Under the pieces are notes generated by a model. That model did no database searches. It was not told the DNA's origin and worked only from the letters and a program-made list of their open reading frames with translations. A stretch of DNA of 6,507 nucleotides, from contig JACDBO010000318.1 in NCBI GenBank assembly GCA_013694885.1, positions 1 through 6,507 of the forward strand, in the 5' to 3' direction. This DNA is from Chloroflexia bacterium (GTDB lineage Bacteria; Chloroflexota; Chloroflexia; Thermomicrobiales; UBA6265). Below are positions 1-6,416 of the stretch, in pieces (position 1 is the first letter of the stretch; each line of letters begins with the position of its first letter). The position numbers were made by a program, and so were the translations under genes.

Positions 1-425
1 GGTGTCGGCATCACCGGCTCAGTCGTGATCGTGCCGCCAACGGCGTCCCAGGCGCGCAAGCCGCCGTCGAGCATCGCCCCGTTCCGGAGACCCAGGTAGT
101 CGAGGAGCCAGACGCCGCGCGCGGCCATCGCGCCACTGAACTCCTCATAGAAAACGACCCGGTGCTCCGGGCTGATCCCGGCGTCGCAGAGAATGACCCG
201 CGCTCGCTCGTTGAACGTGTGAATCGACTCCGGTCGGGATTCGTTCAACTGAAGGGCATTGAGGTCGAGGTCGATCGCCCCGGCAATGTGCCCGAGACTA
301 TAGGCGCCGGCCGGCCGGACATCGACCACGGCCACCTCGCCATCCTCGATGTGATCGAAGAGCCAGTCGACGGTGACGATCCCGCTGAATGGACGGTTGT
401 TGCCGCAGGACTGATGCTCGGACAT
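1..425 (-). CDS. Rhodanese-type sulfurtransferase, N-terminal domain (partial, runs off left edge)
   Basis: The start codon is ATG at 425-423, preceded by a purine-rich Shine-Dalgarno (GGGAGAGG) about 4 bases upstream. The reading frame stays open for 141 codons to the window edge. Visible marks of a rhodanese fold are a D35-V-R37 motif, G45-H-I-A-G-A50 (the GHIxGA box), the stretch Y93-E-E followed by a helix ending in LLDYLG, and D120-G-G-L-R-A-W126. This order matches the first domain of two-domain 3-mercaptopyruvate/thiosulfate sulfurtransferases, which move sulfane sulfur to cyanide or thiol acceptors in the cytoplasm. The active-site cysteine loop is absent in this domain: an acidic YEEF stretch sits where the loop would be, as is usual for the non-catalytic N-terminal half. 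The catalytic cysteine domain is expected beyond the left edge (inference). No signal peptide is visible. It lies 90 bp downstream of the methyltransferase gene on the same strand and may be co-transcribed with it. Confidence 0.85.
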   Translation of the reverse strand, partial: MSEHQSCGNNRPFSGIVTVDWLFDHIEDGEVAVVDVRPAGAYSLGHIAGAIDLDLNALQLNESRPESIHTFNERARVILCDAGISPEHRVVFYEEFSGAMAARGVWLLDYLGLRNGAMLDGGLRAWDAVGGTITTEPVMPT

Positions 426-515
426 GGACCCTCTCCCAATACGCTGAACCTCAAGACTCGCGGGCGACGGGGTCGCGCCGAGGCCCGCGCGCAATTGGAC
501 GAGGAGGGTAGCGCA

Positions 516-1154
516 TCAGCCGGGGCGACGGTAGACCGCGCGGAAGAGGCGTGGTCCGCGGTGGCCGCGCGAACGATCGTCGTGGAACGACCGAGAAACC
601 AGCCCCTGCGCGAGAAACCCATCGAGTTCGCGACGGCTGAGTGGCCAGGGACGGTCGCGCGGCGGTTCGTCGTCGTCGCGCCCGTGGGCAATCGCGACGA
701 CCTCACCGCCAGGGGCGACGCACGCGGCGATCGCGGCGATGACGGCGTCGTGCCGCGCTGGCGGCAGCGACTGGATCGTGCGGTTCTCGACGACGACGTC
801 GAAGGCATGTCGCCAGGACCACGGAATGGCAAAGAGATTCGCGACGCGATAGTCGACCGGGGAGTCGGGGAAGCGGCGGCGGCACCAGGCGATGGCGCTC
901 GGCGCGGCGTCGAACGCGACGACCGGCCAGCCTCGGCGTGCGAGCTCCTCGGCGTCGTCGCCCAGGCCGCTGGCGATGACCAGCGCGCTGGTTGGAATCC
1001 GTGGCGCCTCATCGCCGCTCAGCCACCGGGTGAGCAGCGGATGCGGCTTCAGATTGGACCATGGGATCGCGTCGATATCCTCGCCCGCCTCCGCATAGTA
1101 TCGCTCGAAGAAGCGGGCATCCTCGTCTGCCTCGTCGCTATGCTCGTGCGCCAT
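516..1154 (-). CDS. Class I SAM-dependent methyltransferase
   Basis: A 212-residue cytoplasmic protein. The ATG at 1154-1152 was chosen because AAGGA lies 4 bases upstream (1163-1159) and the sequence becomes protein-like from here. The frame extends upstream to 1280, but those residues look like unselected high-GC translation. Residues 15-45 (FFERYYAEAG, then PWSNLKPHPLL) form the N-terminal cap seen in many small methyltransferases. Motif I is V59-I-A-S-G63-L-G65-D-D-A68, with the ribose-binding acid at D82 (VVAFDAAPSAI). The fourth strand is around F117-D-V-V-V-E-N, followed by QSLPP and a VAPGGEVVAIAHG strand. The C-terminal part carries PWPLSRRELDGF, a segment common in TehB/TPMT-like and generic Methyltransf families. 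The substrate cannot be told from sequence. The gene is divergent from mreD and upstream of the sulfurtransferase. A thiol or other small-molecule methylation role would be a guess from that neighbour only. Confidence 0.85.
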   Translation of the reverse strand: MAHEHSDEADEDARFFERYYAEAGEDIDAIPWSNLKPHPLLTRWLSGDEAPRIPTSALVIASGLGDDAEELARRGWPVVAFDAAPSAIAWCRRRFPDSPVDYRVANLFAIPWSWRHAFDVVVENRTIQSLPPARHDAVIAAIAACVAPGGEVVAIAHGRDDDEPPRDRPWPLSRRELDGFLAQGLVSRSFHDDRSRGHRGPRLFRAVYRRPG

Positions 1155-1244
1155 CTGTTCCTTCACCCCTGCCAACTCGGCCCATTGATGCCAATCTGGT
1201 TCGCCACGAGCGACCCCCGGCATGCGTGCGGGCACCGCGGCGGC

Positions 1245-1268
1245 GGGAGTGCGGCATGGTACACTCCC
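1245..1268. repeat. 7-bp inverted repeat in divergent region (possible operator)
   Basis: GGGAGTG at 1245-1251 and CACTCCC at 1262-1268 are perfect inverted copies separated by 10 bases. The repeat lies in the 240-bp space between the divergent methyltransferase (start 1154) and mreD (start 1395). It overlaps a possible plus-strand -10 element at 1260-1265. No T-run follows, so a terminator is less likely than a regulator-binding site or chance. No known operator consensus was recognised. Confidence 0.3.
1258..1266 (+). promoter_or_regulatory. Possible -10 region upstream of mreD
   Basis: GGTACACTC contains TACACT (1260-1265), which matches four of six bases of TATAAT. A closely similar sequence (GGTAGACTC, 4740-4748) occurs upstream of the namH-like gene. 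No convincing -35 hexamer is present at the expected distance. Transcription starting here would leave a leader of about 120 bases before mreD. The call is tentative. Confidence 0.25.
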
Positions 1269-1394
1269 ACGGTCTACCACGCTCCGCGTCGCTTCACCCG
1301 TTGGTCGCGGCCATCAGGCCGGTTGGGCACGAGTATCAGGCGCCACCAGCGGTCCGAGATTGCCGGCGGTTGGGTGAGCGTGTCGTCGGGGGAC

Positions 1395-1865
1395 ATGGCT
1401 CGATTCGTTTTTGCGCTGATATTGACGGCGACGATCCTCACGCAAGCCACGATCTTGCCGGGGGTCAACCCGTTGAACGTCCTGCCCAATCTTGTCCTGG
1501 TGATGCTCTTCATCTGGAGTTCGCTGCGGGGTGCGCGAGAGGGACTCTTCTGGGCGTTTGGCGCGGGATTGGTGCTCGACACGCTCAGTCTTGATCCGCT
1601 CGGGTCCAACGGTTTGGCGTTGATCGTGGTGGTCGTGTTGGCGGTTCCGGCGCGACGGCGCGTCTTTCACTCCGGCGTCGTGATCCCGACGCTGCTCGTG
1701 ATGGTGGCGACCGTGGCGCATGCGCTCACGTTGGACGTGATTCGGGGCGTCGTGCCCGGCTACCAGCTCATTTTTCAGGTACTGCTGCACGCGCTGCTGG
1801 TTCCGCCAATCTACCTGTTCGTTGGCGCGATGGACCGGTGGGTGGTCCAGGATGCGGGAAGGTAA
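1395..1865 (+). CDS. mreD: Rod shape-determining protein MreD
   Basis: A 156-residue polytopic membrane protein, close to the family's usual 160-170 residues. Hydrophobic segments lie at about 4-21, 29-44, 50-64, 73-84, 95-113 and 125-143. Family marks are N28-V-L-P31-N-L-V-L in the second segment, and G50-L-F-W-A-F-G-A-G-L-V-L-D62 followed by DPLGSNGL, the conserved glycine/aspartate region of MreD. MreD is an inner-membrane component of the elongasome, with MreC, RodA and PBP2, that guides lateral peptidoglycan synthesis. The start is the ATG before the hydrophobic ARFVFALIL stretch. The G-rich run at 1388-1393 sits too close to be an ideal Shine-Dalgarno, so in-frame GTG codons at 1374 or 1380 remain possible starts. 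The frame is open upstream to 162, but that part is antisense to two real genes. mrdA follows 6 bp after the stop, indicating an operon. mreB and mreC are not upstream. Confidence 0.88.
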   Translation: MARFVFALILTATILTQATILPGVNPLNVLPNLVLVMLFIWSSLRGAREGLFWAFGAGLVLDTLSLDPLGSNGLALIVVVVLAVPARRRVFHSGVVIPTLLVMVATVAHALTLDVIRGVVPGYQLIFQVLLHALLVPPIYLFVGAMDRWVVQDAGR

Positions 1866-1871
1866 CGATTC

Positions 1872-4280
1872 ATGGCTCGACGCAAGCGCATCCCCTACGA
1901 CCCACCCCATAAACGCCGCCGCCGGCGGTCCGGTTCCACCTTCATGCGGGCCGATCAGGTCTTTCTATCGCGGCGCATGTTGGTCGTCAAAGGCTTTGCG
2001 GTCGCGGCCTTCGGCATGCTCGCCGCCAAACTCGGTCAAATGCAGATCGCCCAGGGCGAGGTCTTCCGTGCCCAGGCCGAGGACAACGTGCGCCACCCGG
2101 AGACGATCCCGGCGTCCCGCGGTCTGATCCTCGACCGCCAGGGGCGGCCCGTCGCCGAGAACCGGCGCGCGTGGGAGTTGCGGATCATTCCCCGCGACCT
2201 TCCGAAAGAGGATGACCCGGCGCGACGCCGCGTGTTCGATGCGCTGACCTCGGCCCTGCAGCTCCCCGAGGTGCTGGTCATCAACTTCAATGGCGTGCCA
2301 GAAGGCTCGCGGGAGACAGTGCTCGGGCGCGTGGCCTCGATGCTTGGGCAAGACGAACAGCAGGCCGCGGCATCGATCTCCACATGGATCCAGCAGGAGG
2401 AGATCAACCTGCTGGTCAAGGTCACGACACTGACGACGGACGATGCGGCGCGGTTCCGGGCCGCGCGGGCCGAGCTTCCGGGCGTCTTGGTTATCAACAC
2501 ACTCGACTATCTGGTCTCCAATACGTACAGCAGCCGCATCCCGATCGTGATCGCGCGGGATGTCCCGCGCGATGTCGCCCTCAAACTCGAAGCAAACAGG
2601 TTCTATCTGCCGGGCGTGGAGTTGGATGACCAGGCGTTGGTGCGAACCTATCCCGGTGGCGACGTGATGTCTCACCTGCTCGGCTACGTTGGCGAAGTCA
2701 ACGACAACGAGCTGGCCGATCCGCGGCATAAGACACTGGGTGGCTATCCTATCTACGAGATCAACGATTTCATTGGCAAGAACGGCATCGAGCAGGTCTT
2801 CGAGGAGCAACTTCGCGGCCGCAAAGGGCGCCGCACCGTTGAGGTCGATGCCAAAGGCGTCGAAATTCGGGTGCTGCCTGGCGCACAGGAGCCGGTATCG
2901 GGCCAAAACATCAAGCTGACGATCGACCTCGAACTCCAGCGGTCGGTCGGCAAGGCGCTCCAGGAAGGCATCGACGCCGCGGCCAAGGGCAAGCGCGAGG
3001 TCAACGCCGAACGGAAGCGTGCGGGCAAGGCCCCGTGGACCGTGCCCAACGCCGGTGTCGCGGTCGCCTATGACCCGCGCAACGGCGAGGTGCTGGCGAT
3101 GGTCAGCCACCCGTATTACGACAATCAGCTCTTCGTCGAAGGTATCTCGCAGCGCAAGTGGGACGAATATAACGACCCGGCCAAGGGCAAGGCGTTCGTC
3201 AACCGCGCCGTCGGCGAGTTGTACCCACCGGGGTCGACCTTCAAACTCTTCCTCGCTGCCTCGGCCCTCGACCGTGGCACGCTGAAGGTGGACCAGACCT
3301 ACACCTGCAAGGGCGCGATGTTCGTGCCCTACACCTGGGCGGAAAACAAGGGTGATGTCTACGCCTGCTGGGTCGCCTGGCAGGAAGGGACCACGCACGA
3401 GGTCGTCGATGTGTACTCCGCCCTCGAACGGTCGTGCGACATCTTCTTCTACAACGTCGGAACACCCTACCAAAAAGAAGATGAGGCGTTCGACCCGGTC
3501 CACTACTACGACTACAACATGAAAGCGAAAAAGATCGTCAGCGAGGAGCAGCGCGTCTTTCGGGGTCTCGGCATCGACAAGATGCACGACGACATGACGA
3601 AGAAGTTCTGGTTTGGCGCGGCCACCGGTATCGACCTCCCATGGGAGGCGTCCGGACTCTTCCCCAGCCCGACCTGGAAGATGGAGACCATCGGCGACGG
3701 GTGGTCGGCGGGCGACACGATCATCACCTCCATCGGTCAAGGCGAGGTCCAGACCACCCCGCTCCAGATGGCGATGAACACCGCGGCCCTCGGCAACGGC
3801 GGCTTGCTCTACAAGCCACGACTCGTCCACGAGTTCGTCGGTGCCGACGGCAAGGCGACCGCCACCAAACCGGAGAAACTTCGCGATCTCGATATCGACG
3901 GGTCATTCGTCGAGATCGTCCGCGAAGGGATGCGCCGCGTTGTCCATGAAGAGACCGGGACCGCGTTTCGCAACCGCGACAAGTCGTCTAAATGGGCGCT
4001 GACGAACCCGAAGGGCGAGAAGGAAATCCGCATCGCCGGCAAGACGGGAACCGCCGAGATCGGCGTCGAAGACGAAGACACGGGCTCGAAAGACACGCAT
4101 GCCTGGTTTACCTGCTTTGCGCCGCTCGACAAACCGGAGATTGCCGTTTCGGTGATCATCGAGAACGGCGGCGAAGGTTCGACCTACGCGGTGCCTGTCG
4201 CCGACAAGGTGCTCCGCGCCTACTTTGAGCTCACCGGCGCCCGCAAGCGTGGCAAGGTGCTGAGCAAGACAAAGCTGTAG
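1872..4280 (+). CDS. mrdA: Penicillin-binding protein 2 (peptidoglycan D,D-transpeptidase MrdA)
   Basis: An 802-residue class B penicillin-binding protein that cross-links peptide stems during cell elongation, working with RodA and MreC/D. A basic cytoplasmic tail (RRKR, KRRRRR, residues 3-19) precedes a single membrane anchor at about 36-54. The dimerisation/pedestal motif is R83-G-L-I-L-D-R-Q-G91, and Y260-P-G-G with HLLGYVG follows. The transpeptidase domain has the catalytic S455-T-F-K458 in a YPPGSTFK context, S521-C-D523 as the second motif, and K724-T-G-T727 as the third. HAWFTCFAP follows, as is usual for PBP2. The Shine-Dalgarno GGGAAGG (1856-1862) lies inside the end of mreD, 9 bases before ATG. 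The protein is about 170 residues longer than E. coli PBP2. The extra length is a longer head region between residues 98 and 258, a charged stretch at 372-392, and a Tyr/Lys/Asp-rich insert at about 531-566 between the second and third motifs. All catalytic motifs are intact, so it should be active. Confidence 0.93.
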   Translation: MARRKRIPYDPPHKRRRRRSGSTFMRADQVFLSRRMLVVKGFAVAAFGMLAAKLGQMQIAQGEVFRAQAEDNVRHPETIPASRGLILDRQGRPVAENRRAWELRIIPRDLPKEDDPARRRVFDALTSALQLPEVLVINFNGVPEGSRETVLGRVASMLGQDEQQAAASISTWIQQEEINLLVKVTTLTTDDAARFRAARAELPGVLVINTLDYLVSNTYSSRIPIVIARDVPRDVALKLEANRFYLPGVELDDQALVRTYPGGDVMSHLLGYVGEVNDNELADPRHKTLGGYPIYEINDFIGKNGIEQVFEEQLRGRKGRRTVEVDAKGVEIRVLPGAQEPVSGQNIKLTIDLELQRSVGKALQEGIDAAAKGKREVNAERKRAGKAPWTVPNAGVAVAYDPRNGEVLAMVSHPYYDNQLFVEGISQRKWDEYNDPAKGKAFVNRAVGELYPPGSTFKLFLAASALDRGTLKVDQTYTCKGAMFVPYTWAENKGDVYACWVAWQEGTTHEVVDVYSALERSCDIFFYNVGTPYQKEDEAFDPVHYYDYNMKAKKIVSEEQRVFRGLGIDKMHDDMTKKFWFGAATGIDLPWEASGLFPSPTWKMETIGDGWSAGDTIITSIGQGEVQTTPLQMAMNTAALGNGGLLYKPRLVHEFVGADGKATATKPEKLRDLDIDGSFVEIVREGMRRVVHEETGTAFRNRDKSSKWALTNPKGEKEIRIAGKTGTAEIGVEDEDTGSKDTHAWFTCFAPLDKPEIAVSVIIENGGEGSTYAVPVADKVLRAYFELTGARKRGKVLSKTKL

Positions 4281-4285
4281 CACGT

Positions 4286-4310
4286 CCCGGCGCTCTCCAA
4301 AACGCGCGGG
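4286..4310. terminator. Possible weak hairpin in the mrdA/hypothetical convergent gap
   Basis: CCC-G-GCGC (4286-4293) can pair with GCGC-GGG (4304-4310), forming a 7-bp GC stem with one bulged G and a 10-base loop. It sits in the 33-bp space between two convergent stop codons, where a shared terminator would be useful. There is no T-run on either side, so factor-independent termination is doubtful. Confidence 0.25.
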
Positions 4311-4313
4311 TCG

Positions 4314-4655
4314 CTACGACCGTGCCAGACTGCGCGTGGCGCTCGCCAGCGCATCGGCCGCCGCCCAGTAGGCATCCTCGGGATCGCCGTAGTGGATGTG
4401 GTCGGCGCTGGCCGCCTGGATACCCCCAGGTGCGGCAGCGCCCCGCGTCGTCACTTCCGCGATGGACCAACTGTAGACGGGCGCGGCACGCTCACCGGCC
4501 GGCAGGAGCTTGCTGACGGTGATGTTGTAGCGCCGGCCGCCGCTGGGCGTGCGGAGTGTGACCGCGACGAGCGCGGCGCTCTGACCGAGGAGCCTCACCG
4601 GCTCCAGCGCGATCTCGGTCATCTGGACGGCGATACGGTCAAAACAATCGACCAA
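4314..4655 (-). CDS. Hypothetical protein, 113 residues, TTG start
   Basis: I do not recognise this family. The TTG at 4655-4653 is proposed because a strong Shine-Dalgarno (AGGAGAGGA, 4669-4661) ends 5 bases before it. The ATG at 4622 has no such signal, and the upstream ATG at 4727 would place this Shine-Dalgarno inside the coding region. The product has no membrane segment, signal peptide or cysteine pair motif. Residues about 12-45 look like beta strands (IALEPVRLLG, SAALVAVTLRT, GRRYNITVSKLL). An aromatic strand (VYSWSIAEV) follows, then an Ala/Gly-rich linker and an acidic to alanine-rich helix at the end (DPEDAYWAAADALASATRSL). This suggests a small alpha/beta cytoplasmic protein. It converges on mrdA and diverges from the namH-like gene, so it is probably transcribed alone. 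Confidence 0.65.
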   Translation of the reverse strand: MVDCFDRIAVQMTEIALEPVRLLGQSAALVAVTLRTPSGGRRYNITVSKLLPAGERAAPVYSWSIAEVTTRGAAAPGGIQAASADHIHYGDPEDAYWAAADALASATRSLARS

Positions 4656-4660
4656 GGTTG

Positions 4661-4669
4661 TCCTCTCCT
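4661..4669 (-). promoter_or_regulatory. Shine-Dalgarno that fixes the TTG start of the hypothetical gene
   Basis: On the minus strand the bases read AGGAGAGGA, 5 bases before TTG at 4655-4653. It is the best ribosome-binding site near this reading frame and is the reason the TTG was preferred over the ATG codons at 4727 and 4622. Confidence 0.6.
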
Positions 4670-4699
4670 GGCCCGCGCCGAGGCGGCACTCTATGAACC

Positions 4700-4705
4700 A
4701 TTGTA
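4700..4705 (-). promoter_or_regulatory. Possible -10 element for the hypothetical gene
   Basis: TACAAT on the minus strand matches five of six bases of TATAAT. It would start a transcript near 4692, leaving a leader of roughly 35-40 bases that contains the Shine-Dalgarno at 4669-4661. No good -35 box is seen 16-18 bp upstream. Confidence 0.35.
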
Positions 4706-4739
4706 GCGGCAGGTGCGAGCGCCCCATGGATGCGGATAC

Positions 4740-4748
4740 GGTAGACTC
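4740..4748 (+). promoter_or_regulatory. Possible -10 region upstream of the namH-like gene
   Basis: GGTAGACTC contains TAGACT (4742-4747), a four-of-six match to TATAAT. It shares eight of nine bases with GGTACACTC upstream of mreD, and both are preceded by TGCGG and AT. A transcript from here would have a leader of about 80 bases. No clear -35 is visible. Confidence 0.25.
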
Positions 4749-4835
4749 GGCTGCGAGCGTCGGCGGCGATGCTCACCGTTCCACCCGTCGCCCATCCCCG
4801 GTCCCAACGACCGCGGCAGCTCAGGGAAGCGTATC

Positions 4836-6413
4836 GTGCAGGTCACCTTTCTCGGCCACGCCGGCATGTTTATCGAGACGCGGCAGGGCACCATCCTCTG
4901 CGATCCGTTCTTCAACCCCGCCTATTTCGCCTCCTGGTTTCCCTTCCCGGCCAACGACCAGCTCAACGTCGAGCCGTTCGTGAACCCCGACTTCCTGTAT
5001 CTCTCGCACACCCACCTCGACCACTTCGATACCGCGTTCCTGCGGGACCGGGTAGCCAAAAACACGAAGGTGCTCCTGCCCGACCACCCGCTCGGGTTGG
5101 TCGAGCGCAAGCTGCGTGACATCGGCTTCACCGACTTCATCCCGACGAAGAACGCGCGCCCGACCGAGGTCGACGGTCTGCGCATCATGATTACGGCGCT
5201 GAACTCCCCGGCCGACGGACCGCTCGGCGACTCCGGACTCTGTGTCGACGACGGCGAGGTGCGTCTCTTCAACCAGAACGACTCCCGCCCGGTCGAATTC
5301 GAGGCCCTGCACGACTTCGGACCCTTCGATGTCCACTTTCTTCAGTATTCTGGCGCGATCTGGTACCCGATGGTCTACCGCTTTCCACAGAAGATGAAGG
5401 ACGCCCTCAGCTCCAAAAAGCGGCGGACGCAGATGGAGCGGGCGCTGCGCTACGCCGAGCAGATCGGTGCGCCGCACATCGTGCCCAGCGCCGGCCCGCC
5501 ATGTTTTCTCGACGACGACCTGCTGTACCTCAACGACCTCGATCGTGACCCAACGAACATTTTCCCGGACGCCACCGTGTTTCTCGAGATGGTCGCCGAG
5601 GCCGGATTCACGAGCGGGCACCTGATGATCCCCGGCAGCGTCGGCACGATCGGCAAGGGCACGATGCACGTCGCGCACCCCATGCCGGACGCCGACGTGG
5701 CGGCGATCTACACCGACAAACGTGCCCACATCGACGCCTACAAGGCCAGGCAGAAAGATGTGATCCGCGCCGAGAAGGCGTCGTGGCCGCGCGGCGAGGT
5801 GGACATCCTGCCGGCGATCAAGGGGTGGTTCGAGCCGTTGCTGGCCCAAGCCGATCAGACCTGTCTCGGCATCGACGACCGCCTGCTGCTCGACTGCGGC
5901 GACGCCGCGAAGGTGGTCATCAACTTCCGCGACCGGGTCGTCCACGCCTGGGCTGGCGAACCATGCCGCTACACCTTCAGCCTCGACCCGGCGCTGGTCG
6001 AGTATTGCCTCGTCCACCACGAGGAAGACTGGGTCAACAACATCTTCCTCTCCTGCCGGTTCGCGGCCGAGCGAAAAGGGCAATACAACGAGTTCCTCTA
6101 CAGCTTCTTCAAGTGCCTCTCGCCGGAGCGAATCCAGTACGCCGAGGGTTACTACGCCGAGCAGGCGCCGGAGCAGCAGCTCTGGGAGTGCGACGGCTAC
6201 CTGATCCAGCGTCGCTGCCCCCACCTCAAAGCCGACCTGACCCGCTTCGGCGAGGTCGAGGACGGCGTGCTCACCTGCACCTTGCACGGCTGGCAGTTCG
6301 AGATCGCCACCGGCCGCTGCCTGACCTCAGACGATCGCCACCTCTTCTCGAAAAAAATCGATGAGCCGTCGACCGACCAGCCGGCTGAATCAACAATCTC
6401 AGCGGACGACTAG
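4836..6413 (+). CDS. namH: NamH-like UDP-N-acetylmuramate hydroxylase (MBL fold plus Rieske domain)
   Basis: 525 residues from GTG at 4836, with AGGGAAG about 6 bases upstream; the frame further upstream (to 4713) is Arg/Pro/Cys-rich and unlikely to be coding. The N-terminal half is a metallo-beta-lactamase-like fold: VTFLGHAGMFIET, CDPFFNPAYF, H58-T-H-L-D-H63, then F145-N-Q-N-D149-S-R-P and Q170-Y-S-G-A-I-W-Y-P-M179. The region around D398-W-V-N-N-I-F404 corresponds to the conserved C-terminal part of CMAH. The C-terminus is a Rieske [2Fe-2S] domain, C461-P-H463 and C481-T-L-H484 with 17 residues between. This set of motifs, their order and the length agree, as I remember them, with mycobacterial NamH (Rv3818, about 516 residues). 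NamH uses O2 and reducing power to turn the N-acetyl of UDP-MurNAc into N-glycolyl before lipid-linked precursor synthesis. No signal peptide or membrane segment is seen, so it should be cytoplasmic. The position near mreD-mrdA fits a cell-wall role. The substrate is inferred; another N-acetyl sugar nucleotide is possible. Confidence 0.8.
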   Translation: MQVTFLGHAGMFIETRQGTILCDPFFNPAYFASWFPFPANDQLNVEPFVNPDFLYLSHTHLDHFDTAFLRDRVAKNTKVLLPDHPLGLVERKLRDIGFTDFIPTKNARPTEVDGLRIMITALNSPADGPLGDSGLCVDDGEVRLFNQNDSRPVEFEALHDFGPFDVHFLQYSGAIWYPMVYRFPQKMKDALSSKKRRTQMERALRYAEQIGAPHIVPSAGPPCFLDDDLLYLNDLDRDPTNIFPDATVFLEMVAEAGFTSGHLMIPGSVGTIGKGTMHVAHPMPDADVAAIYTDKRAHIDAYKARQKDVIRAEKASWPRGEVDILPAIKGWFEPLLAQADQTCLGIDDRLLLDCGDAAKVVINFRDRVVHAWAGEPCRYTFSLDPALVEYCLVHHEEDWVNNIFLSCRFAAERKGQYNEFLYSFFKCLSPERIQYAEGYYAEQAPEQQLWECDGYLIQRRCPHLKADLTRFGEVEDGVLTCTLHGWQFEIATGRCLTSDDRHLFSKKIDEPSTDQPAESTISADD

Positions 6414-6416
6414 CTC

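Noticed and set aside
1155..1280. Longer methyltransferase starting at ATG 1280
   Set aside because: The extra 42 residues do not look like a folded segment, and the ATG at 1154 has a good AAGGA Shine-Dalgarno. The longer form would also read through the inverted repeat.
162..1394. Plus-strand open frame running unbroken into mreD, as if mreD had a 400-residue N-terminal extension
   Set aside because: It is antisense to the sulfurtransferase and methyltransferase genes, which have clear motifs and ribosome-binding sites. The translated extension is Arg/Asp/Gly-rich with no recognisable domain.
1965..3830. 621-codon open frame on the minus strand inside mrdA
   Set aside because: mrdA on the plus strand has all catalytic motifs in order. 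The antisense product is a low-complexity Val/Asp/Arg-rich shadow of high-GC codon use.
4713..4835. Longer namH-like protein starting at ATG 4713
   Set aside because: The extra 41 residues are Arg/Pro/Cys-rich, while the family fold begins at VQVTFLGHAG, directly after the GTG at 4836 with its AGGGAAG site.
4821..6287. 488-codon open frame on the minus strand inside the namH-like gene
   Set aside because: The plus strand encodes two well-marked domains across the same bases. The antisense translation is Val/Glu/Arg-rich without motifs.
4836..6413. Annotation as a generic UlaG-like MBL hydrolase or a Rieske dioxygenase
   Set aside because: The two domains are in one intact frame and are joined by segments specific to CMAH/NamH proteins, which fit neither generic family alone.
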